NCBI RefSeq assembly: GCF_003353425.1
Contig: NZ_QRAO01000004.1
Location: 124,001 to 188,000, forward strand
Direction: 5' to 3'
DNA: 64,000 nucleotides
From: Marinirhabdus gelatinilytica
Lineage (GTDB): Bacteria > Bacteroidota > Bacteroidia > Flavobacteriales > Flavobacteriaceae
Position 1 is the stretch's first letter. The number at the start of each line of letters is the position of its first letter. Below, piece by piece: positions 16,766 through 26,588 of the stretch. A model generated the notes under the pieces. That model did not search any database and had not been told where the DNA came from. It worked only from the letters and a program-made list of their open reading frames with translations. A program made the position numbers and the translations under genes.

Positions 16766-17971
16766 ATGAAAAAATTAGTACTCGTATTGATAGGTATGTA
16801 TTCACTTGTTGTAAATGCACAGTCATTTACAAATTATTCTTTAAACGATATTGGGATTGAAGCCTTGTTGGCAGACCTTATAGTAGATGATAACAATAAT
16901 TATTGGGTCACCTCTTGGGCTGTAGATGGTACACCAGGAATTGCATCCTTTGATGGAACTACATGGCAAACCTATGGGCCTACGGATGGCTCAGTGGGAT
17001 TTCAGCATAGAGGGGTTTTTCAAAGTACTTCTGGAGACCTGTATTTTGGGTTGTTTTTAGATGTAGATGCCGAAGGTTTTGAAATCTTCGATGGAACATC
17101 TTGGACAAATTATACTACAGTAGATGGACTTGCAGGGCCTGATGTGTTCAATTTTGCCGAAGCAACCAATGGAGATATCTGGATAGCCACCAATAATGGA
17201 TTATCAAGATTTGATGGCACAAACTTTGTCAATTATGGACCAAACGAAGGACTCACAGGAGCTCCTAGAGAAGTTCTAACAGATGCCAGTGGGCTTACTT
17301 GGTTAGCTACCACCGATGGTGCCTTTACTTTTGATGGAACTAACTTCACAAGATTTACAGTGACCGATGGTCTTGTTACTAATGATTTGTTTGCAGTACA
17401 TCAAGACCAAGATGGAAATTATTGGTTTGGAGGATTTGAGTTTGATAACCCGGGTGTCACTCGTTTTGATGGCACAACTTTTACCACATTCACTGAAGTA
17501 ACAGATGCAATAAGAAAAATTGAGAGCGATAGTAACGGAAATATTTATTTTGGAGGCGAGAGTGCGGGATTGTTCATCTTTGATGGAACTGATTTTTTAC
17601 AGTTAACCGAAGCAGACGGCTTGTCCAGTAACAGGATACGAGGCATTGCCGAAAATGCAGAAGGAAATATGGTATTTTCTACTTGGCAAGGAGTTAGTGT
17701 GTATAACCCAACGCTGGGTATCATCACTTTGGAAAATCCAGACTTTAAAATCTTTCCCAACCCCGCTGTTGATATAGTTAAGATTCAAACCGACAACTTT
17801 CAGGTTAGTGAGTTTGCAATATATGATGCTCTAGGAGCATCCATTAAGGCCCAAAAAGTTGATAAGACCCTAACAGAAATTTCTCTCACAGGACTAACGT
17901 CGGGGATCTACTTGTTGAAATTTACGAATTCAAATGGAAAACATATTATTAGGAAAATTGTAAAGGAATAA
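16766..17971 (+). CDS. T9SS-secreted two-component-regulator-type propeller protein
   Basis: 401 residues. Signal peptide ends near VNAQ (residue 19). Six copies of an FDGTxF/W motif spaced about 45-50 residues apart, each followed by a YxxxDGL-like turn (for example FDGTSWTNYTTVDGL), match the Reg_prop repeats of beta propellers. The last 75 residues, starting near FKIFPNPAVD and ending in IVKE, are a T9SS type A sorting domain, so the protein is exported through the outer membrane and the tail is cleaved. It has no kinase domain, so it is not a hybrid sensor. Confidence 0.85.
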   Translation: MKKLVLVLIGMYSLVVNAQSFTNYSLNDIGIEALLADLIVDDNNNYWVTSWAVDGTPGIASFDGTTWQTYGPTDGSVGFQHRGVFQSTSGDLYFGLFLDVDAEGFEIFDGTSWTNYTTVDGLAGPDVFNFAEATNGDIWIATNNGLSRFDGTNFVNYGPNEGLTGAPREVLTDASGLTWLATTDGAFTFDGTNFTRFTVTDGLVTNDLFAVHQDQDGNYWFGGFEFDNPGVTRFDGTTFTTFTEVTDAIRKIESDSNGNIYFGGESAGLFIFDGTDFLQLTEADGLSSNRIRGIAENAEGNMVFSTWQGVSVYNPTLGIITLENPDFKIFPNPAVDIVKIQTDNFQVSEFAIYDALGASIKAQKVDKTLTEISLTGLTSGIYLLKFTNSNGKHIIRKIVKE

Positions 17972-17996
17972 TAGGCTCTTTCAAATTTTGAACTAC

Positions 17997-18025
17997 ATCC
18001 CGGGCGCATAGCTCGGGATTTTTTG
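17997..18025 (+). terminator. Rho-independent terminator
   Basis: ATCCCGGGC (17997-18005), loop GCATA, GCTCGGGAT (18011-18019) with one G-T pair, then TTTTTT. It ends the propeller gene transcript. Confidence 0.75.
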
Positions 18026-18060
18026 TGTAATTTTACACTGAAATTTTAGCAACCCAATCT

Positions 18061-18291
18061 ATGGAGCTTCCAAAATATATCCTAGGCGACAATACCGATT
18101 TTCCCAACGCCATCTACGTAGTACATACTGAATTCCCCCGTTTTGTCATCAATCTTGAAAATGATGAAGTGGAATGGCTTGAGGAATTTGACAATCACGA
18201 CCAGAAAGAACTGGAAACCGAAGCAGAAAACTACATAAAAGAGGCAACCGAATTTTACGACCGCGAAGTAGCACGCTACGAAGATGATTGA
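18061..18291 (+). CDS. Small acidic hypothetical protein
   Basis: 76 residues, rich in Glu and Asp, with no signal or membrane segment. VVHTEFPRFVINLENDEVEWLEEF is its most ordered part. No family recognised. It overlaps the PAP2 gene by 8 bases (18284-18291), so translation is probably coupled, and it is likely a real gene rather than noise. Confidence 0.65.
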   Translation: MELPKYILGDNTDFPNAIYVVHTEFPRFVINLENDEVEWLEEFDNHDQKELETEAENYIKEATEFYDREVARYEDD

Positions 18292-18853
18292 ACAACTCTT
18301 GGAATACGATACCGAACTATTTCTATTCCTGAACAACTTGGGAAGCGATCGCTGGGACGGATTTTGGCGTTTCGTGACCGAAAAATGGTCGTCCATCCCT
18401 CTATACCTTGTATTGCTGTTCATGATTTACAAACACTTCAAATTAAAAGGGACCTTGGTAATTTTAGTATGTGCAGCATTGCTCATCACTGCAACAGACC
18501 AATTGGCCAACCTTTTTAAATACGTACTTTTTCAACGCCCGCGACCGTGTAGGGTAGAGACTTTGCAGGAAGTTATGCGCTTTGTAGCAGATGGTTGTGG
18601 ACGTTACGGCTATTTCTCTGCACACGCTGCCAGTAGTATGGGAGCCGCTGTTTTCCTGGGTCTCATCCTGCAAAAATGGTACAGATACCTGCCATTCCTT
18701 TTACTTTTTTGGGCGGTACTAACTGCCTATAGCCGTATATATCTTGGGGTTCATTATCCATTGGATATTATTACGGGAATGTTCTTTGGTGGACTGCTGG
18801 GCTGGCTGTTTTACAACATACAGTTATGGGGAAGAAGAAAGTTTGCAACGTAA
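18284..18853 (+). CDS. PAP2 family phosphatase, membrane-bound
   Basis: 189 residues with five to six membrane helices. The three PAP2 motifs are visible: KYVLFQRPRP near 83-92, GYFSAHAAS near 108-116 (catalytic His), and SRIYLGVHYPLDI near 149-161 (His and Asp). Enzymes of this type dephosphorylate undecaprenyl diphosphate or phosphatidylglycerol phosphate at the membrane. The neighbouring lipid-linked sugar operon makes undecaprenyl diphosphate recycling plausible, but this is inference. Confidence 0.85.
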   Translation: MIEQLLEYDTELFLFLNNLGSDRWDGFWRFVTEKWSSIPLYLVLLFMIYKHFKLKGTLVILVCAALLITATDQLANLFKYVLFQRPRPCRVETLQEVMRFVADGCGRYGYFSAHAASSMGAAVFLGLILQKWYRYLPFLLLFWAVLTAYSRIYLGVHYPLDIITGMFFGGLLGWLFYNIQLWGRRKFAT

Positions 18854-18909
18854 AAAAATTACGCATTAACCCTGTTTAACCAACTAAAGATTCTAAGGTT
18901 ACTGAGTGA

Positions 18910-18944
18910 TTTTAAATTTTTAAGCACCGCTCAAAAATTTAAAA
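18910..18944. repeat. AT-rich perfect inverted repeat over the end of the GT39 gene
   Basis: TTTTAAATTTTT (18910-18921) and AAAAATTTAAAA (18933-18944), 12 of 12 pairs, with a GC-rich 11-base loop. It covers the last two codons and stop of the GT39 gene. It may act as a weak terminator for either strand. Confidence 0.5.
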
Positions 18945-20588
18945 TTGTATCGAAGTGACCGAAGTAACTACATACAAATCCCTCCACAGTCTGGTCCTAT
19001 GGGAGCTTTCACCTGGGGCTTTTGCATTCATATCGTAGCGTTCCACTTTTTGGAAGTTTCGGTCCGCGAACATTTTTTTGAACTTCTCAGTATCCTCTTG
19101 GGCAACCAGTACGGCAAAACTTTCTTCTTTCGGAAGGTTTTCTATACCAAAGTTCATGATTACTGGGATGGGTTTTCCGTAATCCCAGATAAGCTCGGGG
19201 GTGAAATAGGTAAATTCATATACGGGAATATTGTTGTTCTGTGCTTGCCAATCATTCAGTTCGGAAAGTGGGTTGTATTCGGGATTGATCGTGAGTGCTT
19301 TTGCCATGGGCATTCCAAAACACATGATCACAGCAATGAATACAATGGTTCCATAAAAAACGGCACGAATCTTTTTCCGCAGTAAGTTTAATAAGAGATA
19401 AATCCCCACACTTAATAACGCAGCCGAAAGCAAGATGAACCAAACCCAATACCCGGCCAGCGCATCTTTCAGAAATAGATAACCACCAATGGGAAACACA
19501 ATTCCAATGGTAGCAATGAGCCCAAAATTAAAATACACGGGAATGGTCTCTCGCCTGTCTTTCAGTTGGGCAAATTTCAGAAATAGATATTCTATATAGT
19601 AGGCCGTGTTCAATGCCAATGGAATAAGTACCGGCAAAAGATAGCGCGATTTTTTTTCAGGAATTATAGAGAGCAGTATCACTGAGGCCATTGTCCATAA
19701 AAAAGTGAATCTATACCCTTTTTTATCGCTCACCCTGTTTTTGAGATACGGATACAAGAGACCGATAAACGCTGGAATGGTCCACACCCCACTTTGGGTA
19801 AAGAAACTCCAATAATAATAGAACGGCCGTACGTTGTAACTGGTCCAATTTCCTGTCTCGCGGCGAGTAATCTCAGCTACGGCTTCAGTATCAAAAGTGT
19901 AGGTGTACCAGTACCACCAGCCTGAGAGCAGTAAGGAAACAACAACAAAAACTACTAAGGGGAGTATCTCGTTTTTCAGGTTTTGGAACTTAAAAACCAC
20001 CCCAAAAGCAATCAAGAACGGTAGCAGCAGCGCATAGAGCGAAACGGGTCCCTTGCTCATAAACGAGGCACCAAAAAACAATGCAGCAATAAGGATGCGT
20101 TGGTATTTCATCCTTTCGGAAGTAAAGAATAGATAGAGCTGATAGATACACACCATCATAAACCCATGGGTGAAAATGTCCCACTGGCCATTTCGTCCCG
20201 AAAATATGATGTAAAAGGATGTGGCAAGTATGAGCGAACCTATAAATGCTATTGTTCTGTTGTTGCTGAAACGTTCGGCAAACTTGTACGTGGTGACTAC
20301 CAAAAACAAGGTTATCAATGCTGCTGGGAGCCGCATGGCGGTGAGGCTCTTCAACCCAAAGATAGCCCCCGAAATGGCCGTGAGCCACGTAGGCAGTGGT
20401 GGTTTTTGGTAGCGGGGTTCACCATTTAAGGTGGTGAGCAACCAATTGCCATCGTGCAACATTTCTCGCGCCGTGGTGAAATTGCGGGCCTCCATGATAT
20501 TTACGTACAAGGCATCTAGATTCACGAAGAAAATAGCGATGCACGCTACACATAATAGCAGTATATGGTTATTTTGTAGTTTCTTCAC
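18939..20588 (-). CDS. GT39 family (ArnT-like) glycosyltransferase, GT-C fold
   Basis: 549 residues from GTG 20588, which overlaps the upstream gene by 20 bases; the frame is open further to 20639. N-terminal helix, then the first periplasmic loop with VNLDALYVNIMEARNF and GEPRYQKPPLPTWL, where acidic and DxxYxxxE residues match the catalytic loop of PMT/ArnT enzymes. About ten more helices follow. Such enzymes transfer a sugar from a polyprenyl phosphate donor to lipid A, protein or glycan on the outer face of the inner membrane. It closes the GT2-LAB_N-GT39 operon. Confidence 0.85.
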   Translation of the reverse strand: MKKLQNNHILLLCVACIAIFFVNLDALYVNIMEARNFTTAREMLHDGNWLLTTLNGEPRYQKPPLPTWLTAISGAIFGLKSLTAMRLPAALITLFLVVTTYKFAERFSNNRTIAFIGSLILATSFYIIFSGRNGQWDIFTHGFMMVCIYQLYLFFTSERMKYQRILIAALFFGASFMSKGPVSLYALLLPFLIAFGVVFKFQNLKNEILPLVVFVVVSLLLSGWWYWYTYTFDTEAVAEITRRETGNWTSYNVRPFYYYWSFFTQSGVWTIPAFIGLLYPYLKNRVSDKKGYRFTFLWTMASVILLSIIPEKKSRYLLPVLIPLALNTAYYIEYLFLKFAQLKDRRETIPVYFNFGLIATIGIVFPIGGYLFLKDALAGYWVWFILLSAALLSVGIYLLLNLLRKKIRAVFYGTIVFIAVIMCFGMPMAKALTINPEYNPLSELNDWQAQNNNIPVYEFTYFTPELIWDYGKPIPVIMNFGIENLPKEESFAVLVAQEDTEKFKKMFADRNFQKVERYDMNAKAPGESSHRTRLWRDLYVVTSVTSIQF

Positions 20589-21213
20589 GAACCTGTTTTT
20601 TCCAGATAAAAATATTACGAATATACACCAACATCCCAATACTGTGTGCTAGAAACAATACAATGTCCTCCCTAAAGATAGAGTAGGTCAAGATAAGGAG
20701 TGAGCCAGCCAGGCTAATACGCCAAAATCCAAGTGGGAGGTGGGAGGTTTTTGTTTTTTCGGAAGTGATCCATTGATAGATAAAGCGGCAAATAAATACC
20801 AATTGTGCCACAATACCCAGGGCCAACAGCCAAGTGGGAATGTTTTCCTTGCCCAGTAGTTTGTTTAGGTCGTAAATACCATTGTTATAGGCATATACCA
20901 CAATAAAGACAGGGAATACAAATAAAAAGATCTGAAATATTTTATGTAGCTTTTTCCACTCGCCCTGCAATTGTAAATTTCGTATGTAAATGAAATAGGT
21001 AAACGTTTGCCCCAACATAATAGAGAAATCTTCCCGTAGGTACCCATACACAAAAAAGATGACCGAGGCCAATAAACTCAACTTCCAAAAAACCGAAGGG
21101 GTGATAACTTTTTTCTGCTTTTCTGAAAGGAACAATTGTACCGCAAAGCGCGAAAAGAACAATCCTTGACCCACAAAACCAATCAGTGTGATATAGTTTA
21201 GGGCCTCTAGCAT
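20569..21213 (-). CDS. Tandem LAB_N domain membrane protein
   Basis: 214 residues, six or so helices. Two similar halves are visible: FWKLSLLASVIFFVYGYLRED followed by YFIYIRNL (about 43-85), and FWRISLAGSLLILTYSIFRED followed by MLVYIRNI (about 160-202). They match the LAB_N domain named after the N-terminus of some LpxB proteins. No LpxB catalytic part is present. The gene overlaps GT2 by 7 bases and GT39 by 20 bases, the tightest coupling in the window. The duplicated three-helix plan recalls PQ-loop/SWEET carriers and suggests transport of a lipid or sugar-lipid (inference). Confidence 0.8.
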   Translation of the reverse strand: MLEALNYITLIGFVGQGLFFSRFAVQLFLSEKQKKVITPSVFWKLSLLASVIFFVYGYLREDFSIMLGQTFTYFIYIRNLQLQGEWKKLHKIFQIFLFVFPVFIVVYAYNNGIYDLNKLLGKENIPTWLLALGIVAQLVFICRFIYQWITSEKTKTSHLPLGFWRISLAGSLLILTYSIFREDIVLFLAHSIGMLVYIRNIFIWKKQVREETTK

Positions 21214-21965
21214 CCTTTAGATTTTATTTCGTAGTTGATGTATTTTTTCTTCATCCAGAGATAGGCAAAGCAATCCATTAACGGCCCCAACAATCTGTTC
21301 CAAACACCAAACTTGGCCTTTCCGGCAATACGCGGGAAATGTTGTACGGGTACTTGCAGTACTTTTCCATTTTGCAACAGGATCATCGCTGGCAAAAAGC
21401 GGTGCAGTCCTTTGAACATGGGGATGCGCTTGGCATAGGCTGTCTTTATCACTTTTAGTGGGCAACCCGTGTCGTCCATCCCGTCGTTGGTAAACGCACG
21501 GCGTATCCCGTTGGCGATTTTGGAGGACATGTTCTTTACAAATTTGTCCTTTCGGTTGGCGCGTACGCCAGTGACAAGGTCATATTCTCCAATTTTTTCC
21601 AATAAGAGGTTGAAATCCTCAGGGGCCGTTTGTAGGTCACTATCAATATACCCCAGCAAGGGTGTCTCCACATGGTCAAAACCTGCTTTAATGGCAGCGC
21701 TCAATCCTCGGTTTTCCTTAAAACTGATATAGTTGAACCCTTCGTTTCGGGTACAGGTTTCTTCTATGAGCGCTTGGCTATTGTCCTTTGAGCCATCGTT
21801 CACGAAAAGGATCCCCGTTTTTTTTGAAGCGATCTTGGTATACGCCAGCAATTCTTTTTCAACCCTTGGAAGGTTTTCCTCTTCGTTATACACGGGCACG
21901 ATAATGGTAAATTGGTAGTCTTGCAAGGCGTTGGCTTTGGGTGCAAAAGTACTATTTTCTTTCAA
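21207..21965 (-). CDS. GT2 polyprenyl-phosphate sugar synthase (ArnC/DPM1-like)
   Basis: 252 residues from a TTG start. FTIIVPVYNEEENLPRV near 19-35, FVNDGSKDNSQ near 55-65 and GYIDSDLQTAPEDF near 105-118 are the donor- and metal-binding motifs of GT-A family 2. No C-terminal membrane helices, so it is a peripheral enzyme of the DPM1/ArnC type. It would load a sugar onto undecaprenyl phosphate on the cytoplasmic face for use by the GT39 enzyme of the same operon. Confidence 0.82.
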   Translation of the reverse strand: MKENSTFAPKANALQDYQFTIIVPVYNEEENLPRVEKELLAYTKIASKKTGILFVNDGSKDNSQALIEETCTRNEGFNYISFKENRGLSAAIKAGFDHVETPLLGYIDSDLQTAPEDFNLLLEKIGEYDLVTGVRANRKDKFVKNMSSKIANGIRRAFTNDGMDDTGCPLKVIKTAYAKRIPMFKGLHRFLPAMILLQNGKVLQVPVQHFPRIAGKAKFGVWNRLLGPLMDCFAYLWMKKKYINYEIKSKGC

Positions 21966-22073
21966 CTAGGACTTGATTATAATTTTGAAGTTATAGCTAG
22001 AATTTCAATCTCAAGTAAAAAGATACTGTAGAAGAAAACATTTGCGAATCCTAAAATTAATGTTTCAAAGTCT

Positions 22074-22081
22074 TATTTTTG
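22074..22081 (+). promoter_or_regulatory. Candidate -7 element of the epimerase gene
   Basis: TATTTTTG, an exact TAnnTTTG, 25 bases before ATG 22106. It makes the upstream TTG at 22079 an unlikely start. Confidence 0.5.
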
Positions 22082-22105
22082 AAATCTAAACTTTCAATTT
22101 TTTTA

Positions 22106-23039
22106 ATGAAGATACTCGTAACAGGCGCTGCAGGATTTATAGGTTCCCACACGGCAGAACGTTTACACGCAATGGGCCACGAAATAGTGGCCATCGATAA
22201 TTTTTCAGAATATTATGATGTCTCCCTGAAAAAGATGAATGCCAAAACGCTTGCTGACAAAGGCATCGAGGTTCAAAAAATTGATCTTAGGACCGATGAT
22301 CTTTCAGGCATCATTACCGAAGAAATTTCGTTTGTCTTCCACTTTGCTGCCCAGCCGGGAATTAGTGCCACGAGTACTTTTGAGGCTTATTTCAGTAATA
22401 ACTTTCAGGCAACCCAGCGCATGTTGGACGTCTTGGAAACACTTGAGAACAAGCCATTTTTTGTGAATATTGCTACATCCTCTATTTATGGTTTGCACGC
22501 CACACTTACCGAAGATGAAGCACCTTTGCCCGCTAGTTGGTACGGAGTCACAAAACTGGCCGCAGAGCAATTGGTCTTGGCTTACACACGGCGAGGATTG
22601 TTGGAGGGGACCTCGTTGCGTTTATACTCGGTGTACGGACCCCGCGAACGCCCCGATAAGCTATATACACGTTTGATAGGCTGCGGACTTAACAATAAAC
22701 CGTTCCCGCTGTACGAAGGGAGTGAAAAGCATCTTCGCAGTTTTACTTATGTGCAGGACATCGTAGATGGTATTGTGAGTGTGATGGACCACACCGATGT
22801 GTGCAACACCGAGATTTTCAATTTGGGAACCGAAGAAGAGAATACCACCGCCACGGGTATAGCCACGGTTGAAGATATATTGGGACACCGCATTACGGTA
22901 GCCAACAAACCCCCACGCCCTGGAGACCAATCCCGTACCAAGGCCAATATCGATAAGGCCAGAAGATTGTTGAACTACAACCCACAGACAGGTTTAAAGG
23001 AAGGTCTGGAAGCACAGGTGGCGTGGTTTCGGGAGAATT

Positions 23040-23047
<8 letters not shown>
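22106..23047 (+). CDS. NAD-dependent sugar epimerase (extended SDR)
   Basis: 313 residues from ATG 22106. GAAGFIGSHTAERL is the NAD-binding motif, ATSSIYG gives the catalytic Ser and WYGVTKLAAEQL the YxxxK pair. The protein resembles UDP-glucuronate/UDP-glucose 4-epimerases. The exact sugar is not determined by sequence. It converges with meaB; the two stop regions overlap by 8 bases. It may supply the neighbouring lipid-linked sugar operon. Confidence 0.82.
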
Positions 23048-24125
<1,078 letters not shown>

Positions 24126-24134
24126 AATTTATGA

Positions 24135-24142
24135 CAAATTTA
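24135..24142 (-). promoter_or_regulatory. Candidate -7 element of meaB
   Basis: Reverse strand TAAATTTG, an exact TAnnTTTG, 10 bases before the ATG at 24125, which implies a very short or absent leader; ATG 24119 would then fit slightly better. Confidence 0.4.
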
Positions 24143-24210
24143 TGAATACACATTTTTAAAAGCACATTTTCGGTAGTATATTGAGTTGTATTAATTTAAA
24201 AAACCAAATA

Positions 24211-24639
24211 ATGAAAACTTTATATGAAGCAACCTCAACAGCAGTAGGCGGTAGAGCGGGACACGTAACTACCGAGGATGGCCCAATAGACCTCAATCTT
24301 TCGGTGCCCAAAAGTATGGGTGGTGACGGAGGCGATGGAGCCAATCCAGAGCAGTTGTTTGGCAGTGCATATGCAGCGTGTTTTGGAGGGGCTATACAAG
24401 CAATTGCCAAAAATAAGGATATTGATATTGACGGTGAAAATTTGAGCGTTACCGCTACGATCGGGTTTTGTGAGGATGATGATGGCTTTTTCTTAGAAGC
24501 TACCTTAGATTGCTTTATCCCTGGTGTGGATAAGGAAACAGGTGAGAAGTTGGTAAAATCTGCACACCAAATATGCCCGTTCTCCAAAGCTACTCGAGAT
24601 AATATAACGGTTACATTAAACCTAATGTTGGATGAATAA
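24211..24639 (+). CDS. Organic hydroperoxide resistance protein, Ohr/OsmC family
   Basis: 142 residues from ATG 24211. EATSTAVGGRAGHVTTEDGPIDLNLSVPKSMGG (in parts) is the Ohr N-terminal signature. The two reactive cysteines are in YAACFGGA and HQICPFSKATRDNI. Ohr reduces organic hydroperoxides with dihydrolipoyl thiols in the cytoplasm. No OhrR-type regulator lies beside it. A strong terminator follows at 24662. Confidence 0.9.
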   Translation: MKTLYEATSTAVGGRAGHVTTEDGPIDLNLSVPKSMGGDGGDGANPEQLFGSAYAACFGGAIQAIAKNKDIDIDGENLSVTATIGFCEDDDGFFLEATLDCFIPGVDKETGEKLVKSAHQICPFSKATRDNITVTLNLMLDE

Positions 24640-24661
24640 TCCAGTATTGGTTAAACATGAG

Positions 24662-24693
24662 AAAAGCCTTTCAGAAATTTCTGAAAGGCTTTT
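24662..24693. terminator. Bidirectional rho-independent terminator
   Basis: AAAAGCCTTTCAGAAA and its exact reverse complement, 16 of 16 pairs with no loop bases between, flanked by A and T runs. It lies between the convergent ohr-like and ferritin-like genes and can serve both. Confidence 0.85.
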
Positions 24694-24718
24694 GTAAATG
24701 TATACAGGCAAGAAAAAG

Positions 24719-25276
24719 TTACATTGCCTTTAAATTTATGATTCTTCCTTGCTCATCCCTTTTTTTTTCCTGCTCTTTTGGGGGTGGAGTTCCATGGAGT
24801 GCCTCGTCCCTATTGTTGGGACTTTTTAGCGTTGGATTTGTTTTATGTGCTTCGGCTTGTTTTATGTACCACTCCAACTGTTGTTTCTGCTTGTAGAGAA
24901 TTCCCAAGGTGATTTCGGGCAATTGGTGGTTGTTTATAAGCTCATCATATCGTTTAATATTGTTCAGGTCGCGTGCGATACATTGTTTAATGATGATTTC
25001 AGAATTGAAATGTTCCAATGCTTCTTTTATCTCTTCCCAAGTACGATCCTGGTGCCCTTTTTCTGAATCCAGCTTTAAAGGCTCGATATCTCTCGAACTC
25101 AATTCACTGCTTATGGTATTTGCCATGCGGTTTCGCTCTACGGCCATGAAATTCAAGAAACGCTTCAGTTCGGTTGTCTGTGCGTCTTCGGCTGCGTTAT
25201 AGTACAGCTTCTCTGCTTCGAAACAAGCAACCAGTAAGCGGTTTAGCTTGTTAAAATCTGGGTATTTCTGTTTCAT
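24719..25276 (-). CDS. Ferritin-like four-helix protein, DUF2383-like
   Basis: 185 residues. LVACFEAEKLYYNAAEDAQTTELKRFLNFMAVERNRMANTI (read in parts) has the length, helical pattern and spaced acidic residues of the PA2169/DUF2383 ferritin-like bundle. Classical metal ligands of ferritins are only partly present, so metal binding is uncertain. The C-terminal 35 residues are charged and probably disordered. Divergent from the ECF sigma gene. Confidence 0.55.
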   Translation of the reverse strand: MKQKYPDFNKLNRLLVACFEAEKLYYNAAEDAQTTELKRFLNFMAVERNRMANTISSELSSRDIEPLKLDSEKGHQDRTWEEIKEALEHFNSEIIIKQCIARDLNNIKRYDELINNHQLPEITLGILYKQKQQLEWYIKQAEAHKTNPTLKSPNNRDEALHGTPPPKEQEKKRDEQGRIINLKAM

Positions 25277-25293
25277 GTATCTTTAGATTTAAC

Positions 25294-25301
25294 CAAATGT
25301 A
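25294..25301 (-). promoter_or_regulatory. Candidate -7 element of the ferritin-like gene
   Basis: Reverse strand TACATTTG, an exact TAnnTTTG, 18 bases before the ATG at 25276. Confidence 0.45.
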
Positions 25302-25426
25302 CGATAAAACCATAATCGAAAGTTTCAGCATTACGTTAATTAACACTAAAATTTCGTTAACGTTTGAAACACTGCCATAAAATTCTCGTCCTTTACCCGA
25401 ACAGCAACCAAAAAACCATCCAGAGT

Positions 25427-25972
25427 TTGTCCAACCAACTACTCGTAGAACAATGTAAACAGAACAGCCGCAAGGCGCAATTGGCTTTATACAAGCAGTA
25501 TTGCGACGGGATGTATATTGTTGCCCTACGGTATATGAAGGATAAGGCAACCGCAGAAGATGCGGTACAGGAAGGTTTTATCAAAGCCTTCAAAAAAATC
25601 GAGCAGTTTAAAGGGGACGTCACCTTTGGTGCTTGGTTAAAAAGAATCGTGATAAACACCTGCCTGGATGCCATAAAGGCAAAAAAATTGGAGACAGAAC
25701 CCTTGTATGACGAAACGTTACGTATTGCAGAAGATGAAACAGACTGGCATGTGCCGGATGAGACCACCGTGGATGAAGTGATGCAGGCCATTGAAAATCT
25801 GGGCGATAATTATCGCGATGTTACAAAATTATTCCTTCTGGAAGGCTATGACCATCAAGAAATAGCCGAGGTGCTCAACATTTCTGAAAGCGCCTCCAGA
25901 ACAAAGCTGCACCGCGGAAAATTGAAATTGAAAGAAAATTTAAAACACTTACACTATGGCACAGGATATTAG
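25427..25972 (+). CDS. ECF RNA polymerase sigma factor
   Basis: 181 residues from TTG 25427 (SNQLLVEQCKQNSRKAQLALYKQYC), the usual beginning of this flavobacterial sigma-70 group; the frame is open to a TTG at 25364. Region 2 contains YMKDKATAEDAVQEGFIKAFKKI and FGAWLKRIVIN; region 4 contains LFLLEGYDHQEIAEVLNISESASRTKLHRGK, a helix-turn-helix. It overlaps the downstream membrane protein by 17 bases, a typical sigma/anti-sigma arrangement. Confidence 0.9.
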   Translation: MSNQLLVEQCKQNSRKAQLALYKQYCDGMYIVALRYMKDKATAEDAVQEGFIKAFKKIEQFKGDVTFGAWLKRIVINTCLDAIKAKKLETEPLYDETLRIAEDETDWHVPDETTVDEVMQAIENLGDNYRDVTKLFLLEGYDHQEIAEVLNISESASRTKLHRGKLKLKENLKHLHYGTGY

Positions 25973-26588
25973 AGATTTACTGAAACAACGTCCTGAAAAG
26001 ACCGAGGCAATGTCCACAGGGCACGAGGATAGGTTTTTGGCGAAGCTGGAAGCCCAGTTTCCTGAAACACTTGAAAAGAAAACAGATAACACGAACGCAC
26101 CTTTCTTTTGGATGAAGATTGCAGCCGTTGCCGTTGTGATGCTCACAGCGGGCTTTTTTGGGTACCAATACACCTCAAACTTTAACGGTGGACCCAATAT
26201 GGACAATAGTACAACCGAAGCTGGAACCGATGAGATAAAGGCTACTGAGATCCTTAAACAACCCAAACTCACATTGGGCGACCTTTCACCAGACCTAAAA
26301 AAGGTAGAGGATTTTTACCTCACGGGAATTAACGTGCAACTGGCATCCCTCAATGAAAATGACGATAACAAGGAACTTATTGAAGCCTATAAAAAGCGTA
26401 TCGCAGCGTTGGATGTAGAGTACAACCGCTTAAATACAGAATTAACCGAGACAGGCCCTACAGAGGCCACCATCAACGCATTGATTGATAATTTGAAACT
26501 TCGTTTGGATTTGCTGTTCAAGCTTAAAAACAAATTAAAAGAACTTAAAAATTTAGACAATGAAAAATTCAACAATTTACAAGCGTAG
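25956..26588 (+). CDS. Probable anti-sigma factor, single-pass membrane protein
   Basis: 210 residues. A short cytoplasmic N-terminus with GHEDRFLAKLEAQFPE (about 23-38), one membrane helix FFWMKIAAVAVVMLTAGFFGY (about 50-70) and a coiled-coil extracytoplasmic region to the end. It has no zinc-binding anti-sigma motif. Position, overlap with the sigma gene and topology support an anti-sigma role, but sequence similarity alone does not. The next gene overlaps it by 29 bases. Confidence 0.65.
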   Translation: MAQDIRDLLKQRPEKTEAMSTGHEDRFLAKLEAQFPETLEKKTDNTNAPFFWMKIAAVAVVMLTAGFFGYQYTSNFNGGPNMDNSTTEAGTDEIKATEILKQPKLTLGDLSPDLKKVEDFYLTGINVQLASLNENDDNKELIEAYKKRIAALDVEYNRLNTELTETGPTEATINALIDNLKLRLDLLFKLKNKLKELKNLDNEKFNNLQA

